From: Archegozetes longisetosus | Taxonomy: Eukaryota > Arthropoda > Arachnida > Sarcoptiformes > Trhypochthoniidae | Assembly: GCA_018873245.2 (NCBI GenBank) | Contig: JAEMBT020000001.1 | Location: forward strand, 5,150,220-5,214,219 | Length of the DNA stretch: 64,000 bases | Direction of reading: 5' to 3' | Shown here: piece after piece, positions 22,750 through 35,410 of the stretch | Layout: every line of letters begins with the position of its first letter | Position numbering within the stretch: the stretch's first letter is position 1 | Program-made: the position numbers and the translations under genes | The notes under the pieces: generated by a model | Database searches by the model: none | What the model saw: the letters and a program-made list of their open reading frames with translations, nothing else | Told to the model about the DNA's origin: nothing

Positions 22750-25700
22750 TTATTCCCAAATAGTGTTATAGATTTCATTTTTCTGCAAATCTTTGATTTG
22801 CTGAACGCCATAAATCGATTTATTATTGTCGCTCGTATAGGGATCTGATTCCAGACCAGAGTCGTATTGGAAATAAGCAGCTTTTGAATTAGTACGCTTT
22901 GGCTTCGCATTCACCGCTCCAACGCCACTGGACTTTTGTTGAGCATTCGTATGATTGATACGATTGTTGACTTTATATTCATTCAAACCATTCATAGCTT
23001 CTGATAAAATTATTACAAAAAACAATTATTACAAACACAAAGAAAAATGCTGAAAATTCAAATAACCTTTTAATTGAATTGATCTACAAATAAAACTTAT
23101 TACCGATATTTCCAATTTTAATTTTACATTCCTCTAACTCTTCCTTCAATTTTCTAATCTTCTCATCCCTAGCCAGATCTCTAGGAGGCAGAAGAGGCCC
23201 AAAGACATTAGGATAAAGAGCTTTCCATCGCCTCAATGTCAGTCGATTAGCGCTACACTTATGATGATCGACATGATTGTGATTATGATTATCATGACTG
23301 CTATAGTGTTGGAGACAATCTATTTGATTGACTTCTAGATTAGGAAAACTTTTATCCTTCCAAACAGGAGTCAATAATTTGGTTTTTAACATATCTAGAG
23401 CTACAATGTTAATAATCATTATCCAAATCGGGAGTTCAAGAATGTTCCGACAGTCCTTAACAAAAGCTACACACGATATACACTGGGACTCGAGATTTTT
23501 TCGATCCGGATATGAATTTTTCAGTTCATTTGTAATGTTTTCGAGGAACTTCTCCATATCGAACAATTTGACACTCTTGTCGATTACTAGTTGACCATCA
23601 TTCTTGATTAGCTCTTCTGAAATGCAGTTATATTTCTGACCGATTGATTGCCACACTTTGACGAATACGTTCTCTTTTCCAATACGTTTGATTAGTATAT
23701 TCCCTATTTTTATGATTCAAGTTTTTATTAGTAAGACTATAAACTATTGTTCCATTATGTAGCCTGAAATAAAATGATTTACGGGAAGAGCATGATAAGT
23801 GAACTCTATAAAACCTATCACTTAACCTATTTTTGAGCTAAGGTTTTGATTACACCTTAATTTCAATCAAACATATAAAGAAATTTTGTAGCTTTCAAGA
23901 GCTGTTGTTCTTGAATTCAAAGCTAATAAATCATTGATATGACATAAAATCATAAAATAACAATAACAATAAATTATGAAAATTCCTACAAATATTTTAA
24001 GACCTCTTATAAACTACTCCTAAGCAAAGAATTGACAGAAAGTTTATGTTTTAGTTTTTGTACATATGAAAATAATTTACATATTTAGGCCGTAAATCCT
24101 TATTAATGACATACTTATAACAGTTATTATAAGTCGACTCCCTGTTTGAGTAATTTTACAGAAGTTGTAAAAATTATTTTTTCTCACTTTCAGTAAACAG
24201 TTTTATTTTCAAAATCGAAAGTTATGGAAAAAATAAAACAAACTCAAATTCATGCAGCTGTGAATCGACCCAATAATAAAATTGAAGTTTGCTTTGCTAT
24301 CAAATAAACTAAATTCTAGAAACCATATGATTTCAGAGCCAACTACATAAAATCATAGTCCTAAGTATAAAACTGTGACATAAACTGATGGTTAAGTCAG
24401 CAAAAAGACAAATTAATAGCGATAGTAAAAACGAGATTCGAGGCACCTTTAATAAAAAACATTTAATCCTCATTGTATTCATTGAGGTAGTGATAGTCAC
24501 CTATTTTTAAAGCTATAAATTATATGAAGTTTCAGGCATTAATAGACAGTACAGTTCATACCATCGTCATCTATTTTAATCTTAGCTCCAGAACCAATTT
24601 GATCTCTAATTTCTTCTATCTTCTCATCTCTAAGAGGATTATTAAATCCATTCAAACCAATGCGAAATCCATCAAATCCAATATAAGAGCCATTAATTGT
24701 GAGAATGGGAGCTCTAGCATAGGCTTTGGCGACACGACGATTCTTTTGCATGCATACTATTTTGGCCCAAATTTCATCGTCAATGCGATCCCACTTATGC
24801 AGTATTTCCTGTATGTGATCCTGAAATTCATTAATTGTGTTAAACATTTTCCGTAAAATTGAAAGCCCTCTCGTTTATACTGTTAGTGCTGACATAAAAA
24901 AGTTCGCCAACTTTTTAATTAATGTTTTTCTACTCTCATGTGTGGAGAGAAAATGTCAATATTTCACCATTTTTTGTATGAGAACTCATTTTAAGCTAAT
25001 GACTTCTTGGAAATCGAGAAGACTTTTGAGAAAAGTTGCCGTAAAAATCTCCACCTTTTATGTTTACTCATTTTTTACCCACTTCTCTATTTTGTAGTTT
25101 TATGTAGTTTTAAGGTCTATCACCTTATCTTTAGTTTTAGTGCTTTGTATAGCAAGTGAATAAGTCTGAGAGCTAAATAAAAATCAATTATTCATATTCT
25201 GATAAATATCAGAAGTGAACATAAGATAAATTTGTAATAAAAAAGATTTCACAAACATTCACGAAACACTAGATGATATTTAAGAGCGCTTTTCTTTAAT
25301 GATGATCTAGTCTTTTAAGGCATTTGTGAGTTATAGATTTTTCCTGCAGCACGTTAACGCACCCACCACTCTATTGCTCAAATCTTAATCCATGCCTCAA
25401 ATAAAAATTATCAATTAATTACATTTCGCATTAATTATAGATTTAGAAGATTTCTAACTCCTGAATACATGAAAAAACTGAATAACCATACATCTTACAG
25501 TTTTGATCATACGTAGAACTTAAGTAAGAGCAAAATATAGAAATAATTTTTACTTCGGAAAAGATTTTCTCTCTTAAGGCATTTCTAATACATATTCATA
25601 GTTAGAACGAAAAACATATTCCCGCACAACATATGTTGAATCATAGCTTCCCTCAAAATTAATCCAAAAGATCAGTCACGATGTCCTGATTTCGACTTAA

Positions 25701-28700
25701 TTTAAACGCAATATTAATACAAATACTAGCATTTTATTATTTATGTCTCATCTTAAGCGATAAACTTTTAATTTAATTCAAGAAAATGCTCTTCCGATAA
25801 GTTTTCTGATTACATTAAGTTTTGTATTAGTTGTAATACAGTATTGATAAATAGATTTAAAATGTTAATAAGATTTTAATAAGATTTTCTCATAAATAAT
25901 TTCGAATAAGGTGCAAAAATTGTCCCAAATTCTACATTATTGGCTCATTTTCGAGTAATTTTTTGAGCACTATCTTGAAAAATTAGTTCATTTTTGTCTA
26001 AGTTTACAAGCAATTTGTAGTAACTTCTGATAAGGCATTGAATTAGCATTTGAAAGACTTCAGATAAAAATGACTTATCCTGGTACCGTACAGCAATTTC
26101 ATTGTTAACATGGATTTTATAATTTCTATAAAAGATGCATTCAAGTCAAGTTTTTTAGACTTTGGGTTAAATACTCTGCTCTTGAATGAAAATCATTTTC
26201 TTCTATCATAGGATTTAATCTGATAAATGATTGAGAATTAAGGGATAATCTTAGCAAAGTTCATTGCAATTATTCTTGTCTCTAAAATTAATGTTTCATA
26301 TCATAAGAACCATTAAATAAGTTTGAGATAATTATCTAAAAATTTTGATAGCTTTCTATTATTTATATAAGACTTATACAAGGTGATTTTCAAACTATGA
26401 TACAAAATACTCAAATACTTAGTTGTCTAAGATGACAATTGTCCAAGATGACAATTGCCCAAGATGACAATTGTCTAAGATGACATGCAATTGAGAATCT
26501 ATTAAACTTGAGTCAATTTACTCAAATGTTTCATTTTGCTGCCAGTCCTGAACAAAAAACCTATTATGAGTGCTATTATTAGTTGTCTTTCATAAAAGAT
26601 CTGATCTGGAAAATAAGTTAGTAATCTTTTTTTCAAGACTGAGTTAAGGCCAAAAATATCAATTTAAGTAGAAAATGGATTTTTGTGAAGTTAATGAAGT
26701 TTGAAAACAATTTTGTGTTTCTTATTTCAATTTTATTTACCGTATTTCATACATATGTATAAACTTTTGCATTGTCAAAAAAGGTCAGATTTTATGAAAT
26801 ATTTATCGGGATTATAAGCAATATTTAATGACGTAAGGCATGAAAATGATTATGTCTTAATGTTATAGACTTTTTAGATTTTATGTTGTTCATAGCGGGC
26901 ATAAATTCATAAATGCATCTTTTATGGCACAAATGTTTGATATATTGTTAATCGTGTGTTTTATGTGTTCATCATTTTCCTATTCAATCATTACAGTTTA
27001 GCAAACATTTAAAGTTTTTGTCGAACAAAGTATTTATCCATTTGTCAGGTCACAATTAGCTCAATATAAAGTTCAGTTAAATGCCTGATCCGGTATTTGG
27101 TAGTTTAATATCTGAAGAAATAAACTCTCATGCTCAACTTCCATACTAAAACTTTTGTTGTTATTGATAACTAAAATCTCATGTTTTCAGTTATCTATTA
27201 CTGATTATTGCATTAAAAATAAATTCGAAACTAAATTTTCAATCTTAACTCTGTTGAAAACATGAATATGTTATTCAATAGGGAAAATTTTATTCTTATC
27301 AAATTGAACTTTTATCCAAAAAAAAATATTCACATGAATTGACAATCAGTTCTCTGATAGAAATCTAGACAAAAATTTATGAATCTTGTAAATGCTCTGC
27401 ATGAATAGCACGATAAAAATCAAATAATTTTGAACTTATTTAAATTTAGGTTTTTGTAACGCAATTACGAGTTAGAATTAAAGTATGTTTTCAATTTATG
27501 ACAATGACTAATAATCTTATGCCTACAATATGTTTAAAAATAATCACAATAATTGGGATCTCTAGACATTATGAGCTTTGGGCGTAATTGACTATACCTT
27601 CGCATAAAAATTTAACTCTTATATCAACCGAACAAAGCATTGCTATCGTTATAAAGACTGAGTCATACAATTGTAATCATAATATATTTAAGTTTCCTAT
27701 AATGCTATTGTTTATTGGTTTGATTACAAATTTTCATCAACTTTTTCAATGCTAAACGATATTATTTGAAAGCTTGTCAGAAAGCTTTATGATATTTTAT
27801 CTTTTCTTAGATTGAAAAGAATTTAATCTAGAAGATAATAACTTTTTTCTATTTAGTAATGAAGTACTGATTTTCATGGATTAATTCGATACTATAGCAA
27901 TTTATTACAATTTGATGCATATACGTCTGATTTGTGTTCGGTTTGCCTCTTATTTAATTAATAGGTCATAGAGTTATGCAACTTAATTGCATTCCAAAGT
28001 GAAAAGATATGGCTTTTTCAACGCGAACAAATCTCACTTCTAATATCAACTTTGATCCATATCTTAAACTTAAATTAATGGGACATAACACCCTAAACTT
28101 CATCTGAACTGCACATCAATTTGTCTAATACAGTGAAATTGAGATTAAAACTTTACTTCCAATAAGTATGTCCGAAATGAAATCCAAGTAAATATTTTCA
28201 TTTCCTACAAATCTAATGTCAATTTTCAATCATATTTCTGAGAAATAATAGGTTTTGTATAATCTCGATCTGTCAGTTTTCGGATTTAAATGACAGCTAA
28301 GAAAGTTTGCAATTAAGTGCAAAAAAGGTTAAATTTTTAATTCAGGGCTATAATTATCGTCCAACACATAACTCGCGTTTTTAAAAACAGTGCAGGAGAA
28401 AATATCCTGTAAATAATTATCATATATGATGAATAATTTCATTATAATATTTCACTCATACCTACTCAAAATAGTAACAGTGAAGTAAAAAATGACAAAA
28501 TGCTCACGCATTCTAGAAATTTACAACTTCTTACGGATTAAAATTAAAATCTATCATAAAGTATTTATGAACAAAACTAGGTTTCCAAGTAGTGAAAAGT
28601 TAATTAATAATTTTTTTTATTATACTTTTAAAATGATGACGACAGAAAAAGAAATTAATTTTAAAATAGTCATTCTCTAATTCTCACAAAGTTTTAGGAT

Positions 28701-29408
28701 ATTATCATTTCAAACAAAAAGCTGAGCAAGATTTTTGCCATAAGCTCTGCTAATTTAATACGAGAACTATTTTGCTCACAATCTTTATCGGGATTCGACT
28801 GTAGAATTATCTCTTGATGTATTGCTGTCAGAAATGGTTGTCACTGATATTCTAACCTTATTATTAAATACTAATAACTTTTTTTCCTAACGATGACATG
28901 AAAAAAGTGAAATCAGATTTAGGACTTTGCAAACATAGAAGAGTTATGTAATGAATATTAATCGCTATATCAAAGAACTTTTCAATCAAAGTCATATAGT
29001 ACACAAAAAAGTTTATAATTTACTTGTAGACTCATTGAAGAAATTATTGTTATTATTCGAAAGGTTTTGTGATTTATTACACACTATTAAAAATTTTCAT
29101 AACTAATTCATTTTTGATACTCATTACTTGAACTACAATTAAATGATGCGAATAAGTGATGCTATACGTCATAATAATTGCCATAATTATGGCTATTATA
29201 TTATACAAGAAGCGAAAACAATTATTTTCCCAAAAAATACAAAGTTTACAATAAGTAAAAATTTGGGCAAAAATAATTGCTGTTGAAGACGAAAAATAAA
29301 TACCTTTAGAAGCTTGTCCTCCGAGTGCCACACATCATCATCAGTAATGAGTTTATCAGAGTCCAGATCATCGGTTGAACGAGAAATTATTCTTCTACGG
29401 CTTATCAT
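22750..29408 (-). CDS. MH2-only protein, Expansion/Rebuff family (paralogue A)
   Basis: Four coding exons join in phase to give 404 aa: 29,304-29,408, 24,562-24,820, 23,104-23,703 and 22,750-23,000. Every junction has GT-AG, for example CTAAAG|GTATTT, ATTTCAG|GATC and ATATCG|GTAATA. The protein starts MISRRRIISRS with an in-frame stop just upstream. The MH2-like domain covers about residues 48-231: IDDEIWAKI, NRRVAKAYARAP, GFRIGLNGF, ENVFVKVW, KLFDMEKF, and a C-terminal strand-helix part with FVKD and WIMIINIVALDML. It has the MH2 fold of Smads but no DNA-binding MH1 region. After it come a His/Asn-rich loop (about 255-268), a charged predicted coiled coil (KIRKLKEELEECKIKI) and a tail ending IYNTIWE. 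In Drosophila, Expansion and Rebuff shape tracheal tubes and chitin deposition. Which of the two this matches cannot be decided. Confidence 0.85.
23794..23838 (+). repeat. Dispersed short hairpin repeat, copy 1
   Basis: TAAGTGAA-(13 nt)-TATCACTTAACC in the second intron of paralogue A. The 7-bp arms TAAGTGA/TCACTTA are perfectly complementary. Related copies occur at 30,701 and 47,214. Confidence 0.45.
24821..29303 (-). other. First intron of paralogue A (4.5 kb)
   Basis: This intron separates the short N-terminal exon from the MH2 exons. It contains a short tandem repeat (26,421-26,485). I see no transposon ends and no supported internal gene. The longer open frames at 24,524-25,097 (plus strand) and 28,492-28,680 lack domain similarity. 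Confidence 0.7.
26421..26485 (+). repeat. Tandem repeat, about 4 x 16 bp
   Basis: Successive units of AAGATGACAATTGTCC with single-base variation (TCTAAG, TCCAAG, CCCAAG). The unit contains the palindrome GACAATTGTC. It is similar to the tandem repeat at 32,272. Confidence 0.8.
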
Positions 29409-30700
29409 TTTATTCTTATTTGTCAAATGTGTTCATTTGAATGATAAATTACTAAAGAAGAAAATTATATTCAAATAAGACCTTCAAATCTAAATACTCT
29501 TTAACATAAAATTAAATTAAAATCAGATCTAGAATGACATAAACTGAGGATATGATAAATTTTCACACAAGTAATTGCTTTAAAAAAAACTTATCGCACA
29601 CTCAAAAAAGTTGAATTAACTTGAAAATTACTTATCGATAAACAGTTAGCTTTTAAAGCCACACCAACCCTTTTTGATTTTGTCACAAAATGTATTGATC
29701 GAAAAGTCCACTTCATTCACTTATGACTTATGAGAAATAAATTATTCTTCTAATTGATAATATAATAGCATGTATTCACTACAAACAAAATCTTCTTACT
29801 AACAGTCATAATCGTAATGAGAAGCAGAAGTTTATGGAAAAAGCATACGAATATTCATGCACTTTAAAAACTGATTTCCGAGAGCTATGATTAAAGACAA
29901 ATTTGGAATAACTCAAAAAAAAAAATAATCGCCAAAATAAAAATAATTAAGTGATCAGAAAATGAGAAAATAGTATCTCTTCAACCGACGAGTTGTATTC
30001 AAACTAAAAGCTTAAGCATAAGAATGATCACGTTCTGAGCCGAAAGAAAAAATTATATATTTTTTGTGCTGCTCTTGATTTGTTTAAACTTAATTTTTTG
30101 CTCATTTAATATTTGACTACAAACACGAACTGTTTTTACGTCACTGTAACATATCTGGTAATAATGCCTTTAAGGTGTATCACCAAAAAGTCTCTTATCA
30201 TGTAACTCACTGTAACAGTACTGTTAAGCAAAAACTTGTTTTTGGCTCTATTTAGCGTTTGATGCCATCAGGCTTTGAGTTATGCATAAAATGCTTGTTT
30301 GTTTATTTATTAATAATTTTAGTTAGGTTATTTTTCATAAGTAACGAACAATTTTCATAATAAATTCAGTCATATTTATGGTTAGAGATACGTTAAAAGT
30401 GCAAATAATTGATGATAGGAAGAATTTAAGCAGAAGTATAAATGTATAAATAGTTAATAAAATAATTAACTTCTAGTGAGCGTAATAAACACTGACTGAA
30501 TTAAGTCAATAAACCTCTCTGTGTACTACTATCTTAACTAACGATCAATCGATTGACAATCAAAATCCATAAGTTTCAATGTATAATTATAGTAGACTCG
30601 TGAAAGTGATAAACTATTGAGTAATTGAAGTGTTTTATTTTTGCCTCATGATCGAAAGTTATATTAAACCTATAATTAAATTATTTTCTGTTAGAACTGG

Positions 30701-30745
30701 ATAAGTGAATGCTATAGAAACCATCGCTTAACTTATTCTTTCAGA
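30701..30745 (+). repeat. Dispersed short hairpin repeat, copy 2
   Basis: ATAAGTGAATGCTATAGAAA followed by CCATCGCTTAACTTATT. The arms TAAGTGA and TCGCTTA pair with one G-U. It matches copies at 23,794 and 47,214. Confidence 0.45.
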
Positions 30746-32271
30746 AGCAGTTTTGGTTAGTTATTGATTAAAAATATTCTCAAAAAATGTTACCATAAAT
30801 TATTTGGTTGATCGATAGCTCACTTGTCAGTCACGTTGACGACACTGTATTGTCAATCAGAGCGGCTCAAAATAATTTCGTTGAAACAGTATTAATGGGA
30901 GAAAAAATCATTTTTTGATGTTAAAAAATTCAAAAATAGCTTTTTTAGGACAAAACTAGAAGTTAGACTAAAATTTTTCAGAGTGGGTTTGGGAACAGAT
31001 AAATAAATAAAAGGTTATTAAGAATAATGAAAGTACAGCCATAGAAATGTTTTTCAGTTAGCAGTAAATAGTTTTAATTAGCGTGAGCACACCTTTAGAT
31101 ATTTTTACTACATTTTTCATATTATTGTTTGCATAATATTTGGTAAGGTGTGCCATTAATTGATTGTTTGCAAATCTAAGTCACAGTAATACTTGATTTG
31201 ATTATAGCTTTTATATCAAACAGAGCTTTCGAAGGTTTCGATTAATAAAATTAACTCAATTTTCAGCAGGAATTCTAAAAATTCCCAAAAGCGTAAATCA
31301 ATGTCTCTTTAAGGTTAATCCTGTTTATCTATTGACTCAAAAGTTGATTAAAGTCAAACTGAAAATCTAATAAGATTTGGGACTAGACTGAAAACAATTG
31401 ATAAATAGTCTAAATATTTGAATCTGACAGGAGAGAAAAGCATTGAAATTTGACGTAAATTTCTATGGCATCAAATACTAGGATAAGAGAAAAAACAAAT
31501 TTTGACAATTTCAATATTGCTCAACTTAAAAGCTTGAGACATTGTTGCGAACAATTTTGACTAAAATGATAGACAGTTATGATGCGAAACCCAAGTTAAT
31601 AGAAAAAGTGGCAAAATTTCAATTATGAGTTTGACGATTAAAGTAATCTCTTGACTTGTGTATGATCTTTAAAGGCATTACAAATTGAAAGTAGTCTATA
31701 GTCTATCAAAAGTAAAATAGTTTACAATATGAAAAATAGTTAAGTTTAACAAGAAATAAAACAATTAACGAGAGTTTGGGCTGTTATTCAATTGAGTTTT
31801 TTAGTACTGGGCGTAACACAGGTTGCGTTTGGGCGATACCTCTCCTATTATGTTATATGAAAAAAGGTTCGCATATATAAAGTGATTGCAAGGCTTCATA
31901 ACATACAAAAGTATTTCATTGTTCAATGAGCACTATTTCCTTGAAATCCTAGGCCTTAATCAATGATTATTCTCTATTTAAAATTACATGTTTTCGGTTG
32001 AGAAATGGTAACAATTTTGAATAGTAGTTTTGGTTTCGAGGTTTCGATTGCTTGCAAGTTATGCGTAATCTTAGTTTGGGGTTAAATGTTGCTAATTAGT
32101 GTTGAAGTTGATCCATCCGGCAAAACCCACTCCTAAATTATCCTTGAATCGGGAAATTTTCTCTTTATTCGATATTCGATACGGTTATTGAATTTTTGTC
32201 CACAATAGATATTAACATAAATTGATCTCTAATTGATCACGTTTACTCAAAAACAAACACCTAAAATAAAA

Positions 32272-32336
32272 ATTTGTTCAAGATAAAAATTTGTCCAAGA
32301 TAAAAATTTGTTCAAGATAAAAATTTGTTCAAGTCA
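32272..32336 (+). repeat. Tandem repeat, about 4 x 18 bp
   Basis: Units of CAAGATAAAAATTTGTT (with TT or TC at the end) repeated about four times. Its layout, CAAGAT followed by an A/T-rich AATTTGT, parallels the repeat at 26,421. Confidence 0.8.
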
Positions 32337-35129
32337 AGCGTAAAAGTTGATTCATGAATAAAAGTCTCATAAACTAAACATATAATTTACACAATAGAAA
32401 TGTTTTTGCTACCAAAAGCTTAAACTTAAGTAGCTTTTAATTGTTATATTTATTATCGAAATTTCCTTATTAGGAACAAGCAATTAATGTTAACTGAATT
32501 AACTCATTAGTTAATTGTTGAGAAATAAGAGTAGAATCAGTTTGATTTGCATTTAAATTAAAATCATATTTTGCTAAATTATCCATTAAAACTTATTTTA
32601 TTTGCAGGAAAAGTGAAATTACTCTGATTTTTCAAAATTAGGCATAAAAGTTACTGAACAGATATTAATCTATTCATTAATAAATTATTTCACTATTAAG
32701 AAAATTATCAAATATTAAAGCACGAGGAAACACTTTAATCGAAATATAAAATTTGACTACATTTTTCCGACTCTAGTTTCAAAACAACAGTATCTTTCAA
32801 GTTAAAAGATACATGTTGATTTGCTCAAAACCTAATTCCGAATTTTTCTACACAATTCACTTATACCTTAAATTGAATGAAATTAACAAAATATCACATT
32901 TAAGGCGAAAATCTATTATTCAAAAGTATTTTTCAATAATATTGATCAAAATGTGGCGGTTTTTATCATAATTATATGATTCAATAGTTTTATACCTATT
33001 ATGACATTTGACCGAAATTTATGAATAATAATAATTGAGTGTCTTTTACTATGATTTCGAAAAACAACTTCAGGAGAATCGCGGAGGGAAGTGAAAATTT
33101 AATTCAATTCCAATTATTTTTATGGAGAATGAATTTCTAACTGAAAACTAGAAACTAATTGATTGAAAACATGAATCGAAAAATAAGTGAAACCTGTATT
33201 TTGCATAATATGAATATAAAATTCAGGTGTGATTTGCATTAAACTTTTTCAGCTTTTCAATGATTGAATTGAAATTGTTAATATAGGACCGTGACCCAAT
33301 GAAAGTAAATCATACTTCAAATTTATTATGCGTTACATATAACACGCTTTTATCTCAATTACACACTTATTCAAAACTTATAAATTATCGGTTTTCAGTG
33401 TCTTTAGTGGAAAATAATTATAGACAATCAAAGATTGCATGAAAATTAGATAATAATTGAACTTTTTTTTCTGTATAACGTATTTTTTACATATTGCTAT
33501 CACTCCTACTGACAGTTATCTTCAATAAAAGAAAAACACTAACATCTGATACGTGTTTGCATGTTTTTCACATAAAAATATTCAAAAATCGTGACAAAAG
33601 CTGACATCAACTTTTTAAACAAATCAGTATCAAGCTGCAAATTATAACAATTGAGAGCCCTTTTCAGTATTGTTCAAATTTGATGACATATACCTAAACT
33701 TGTCAAGCTATAATGTGATGCATATCTTTTCTCAAAGCTTGAGCTCCAGTTTGTGGCCTAAAATATTTTGCTTTTCTTAAACTTGAAATTAAGAGAGTTA
33801 TTATTCATGGATCTTTTGTTTGTGTTTGCAAAATCTATTCTTCAAAAGGCAGTAGTATTCAGATCAAACTATGAAATGTTCTGAAGCCATGTGTAAAAAA
33901 TTGATTGATCACCAAATAAGTACTATTCGGCTTATTTAACAACTATTTTCTTATTCTTCTTTCATCTAAAAAGTTGTTTTTATACGGCCAACGCTTCGTG
34001 AAGATTAAAATTTTTCAAACCTTATATTTGAGGTTTAATTTATTTGAACTTGTTTTCAATGTCTACAAATATTTGATAATTTAATAGATTTTGAAAAAAG
34101 CTTTGTTTCGGTTTTCAAACTGATTGTAATGCTATTGAACTTTCACTAAATAATAATTTAAGCATGAGTTCTTCAAATCTAAACGTTTAACAATCTTCAA
34201 ATTCCATGAAATACTAAAAAATTTCTAACATTTGTTTAAAGTCAGCGAACATGAATAATGATTTTCAAACCAATGCCAGGTATAAAAAAATTTGAAATAT
34301 TTTCAGCTGAAACCTAACCATTAAAGTAAATTGAATTTAAGATGTGAAATATTTACTATTGTATAAACTTTGATCTCTATTTTTCAATTTGAAGCATAAA
34401 AACCTTTTTGAAATGTAGGATAAGATTGGGAGTATAGGTCGAGGAGAAATCGATAATAAATCTACACTTTATTTGAGCCCAATTTTCACTCACCTAAAAC
34501 TTTTCTCATATAAGCTGGTAATTAATCAAAAAAGTCTCACCTTATTGTGAAGATTACACGCTGTTTAAAGTTATTAAGACTAGCATTGATTCGATTGATT
34601 TTGACGTACAATTATCTAATACCAGTGAATAACAGTTTAAGTATTGTACTTATTATCTTGGTGTTAAGGAAGTCATTAATGAGAATAGTTCTTACGGAAG
34701 ACTTTCACTCAAATAATTTTATGCAACTCATTAATGAGTAGTAATTTTAATTCATTTTATGCTGAGTTATGTAAAAAATTCTTAATTGTTCTCTCAAACT
34801 TTAAAAAGTCATGTCTTATGAAAGTAATCATTTTTCAAAAAATATTTTTGTCTTAAACAATTTTTAAATGATCATAAAGTGTCATAGTTAACAAATTTAC
34901 TTAATTTAATTATTCTTTTATCTATCATATATCACACTCGAGAAACTGGTGTGAACGATCACAAAAACTTTTTCAAAAGATAAACAACTTTCAAAGATTT
35001 AAAACAAACTATACAAATTTGATAATTTTTTAATATGCGACAATTTTTAACTTAATCATATCTTGCAGTTGTTTACAACCAAAAACAAGAAGCAAATTTG
35101 ACTATTAGTGAATTCAATTTTTCTCTTAA

Positions 35130-35357
35130 CTATTGAGTGTCCGTTTGAGAGACTCCCGATCGAGACCCTGGAATTATAGGCAGATAAATGAAGTACGAAC
35201 TGATCCAAGCTGGGATTGTGAATGAAATATCAGGAAATCTAAGAGGTCCTTCTTGGATAGGAAAATGAATTGCTGGTAAACACTCTATAGTTGTCACTGA
35301 TGAAAACAAAATACAAACTAGTAGAAAATACTCTTTGAATAGTAACTTTCTGTTCAT
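35130..35357 (-). CDS. Small secreted peptide, 75 aa, single exon
   Basis: The frame runs from the ATG at 35,357 to a TAG at 35,130. Residues 1-26 form a classic signal peptide: MNRKLLFKEYFLLVCILFSS, then VTTIEC. The predicted mature part (about 49 aa, starting LPAIHFP) is proline-rich with PIQEGPLRFPDISF and a polar C-terminus. It has no cysteine after the signal and no dibasic cleavage site, which speaks against a typical toxin or multi-copy neuropeptide precursor. The family is not recognised. A TATA-like box and an initiator-like TCAGAAC lie just upstream. It stands alone in the large space between the two MH2 paralogues. The support is a proper ATG, a good signal peptide and promoter-like sequence; homology is lacking. 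Confidence 0.5.
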   Translation of the reverse strand: MNRKLLFKEYFLLVCILFSSVTTIECLPAIHFPIQEGPLRFPDISFTIPAWISSYFIYLPIIPGSRSGVSQTDTQ

Positions 35358-35377
35358 TTTGGTTTTTCAATCTGAAT

Positions 35378-35405
35378 GTTCTGACTTAACTCAACTACAT
35401 TTATA
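35378..35405 (-). promoter_or_regulatory. Candidate TATA/initiator promoter of the secreted-peptide gene
   Basis: On the minus strand TATAAAT (35,399-35,405) is followed about 23 nt later by TCAGAAC (35,378-35,384), resembling the arthropod initiator TCAGT. The spacing is slightly short. The ATG follows about 20 nt later. Confidence 0.35.
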
Positions 35406-35410
35406 AGACT

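Larger units (their letters stand above)
29409..35129. other. Intergenic stretch between the paralogue A start and the secreted-peptide gene
   Basis: 5.7 kb of AT-rich DNA. The promoter and 5' UTR of paralogue A should lie at its left edge, but no clear TATA/Inr pair was found. It holds a short hairpin repeat (30,701) and a tandem repeat (32,272). No coding region is supported and no transposon ends were seen. Confidence 0.5.

Noticed and set aside
34547-34741. 64-codon plus-strand frame
   Set aside because: It is leucine/isoleucine-rich as expected from AT-rich non-coding DNA, and has no signal of selection or domain.
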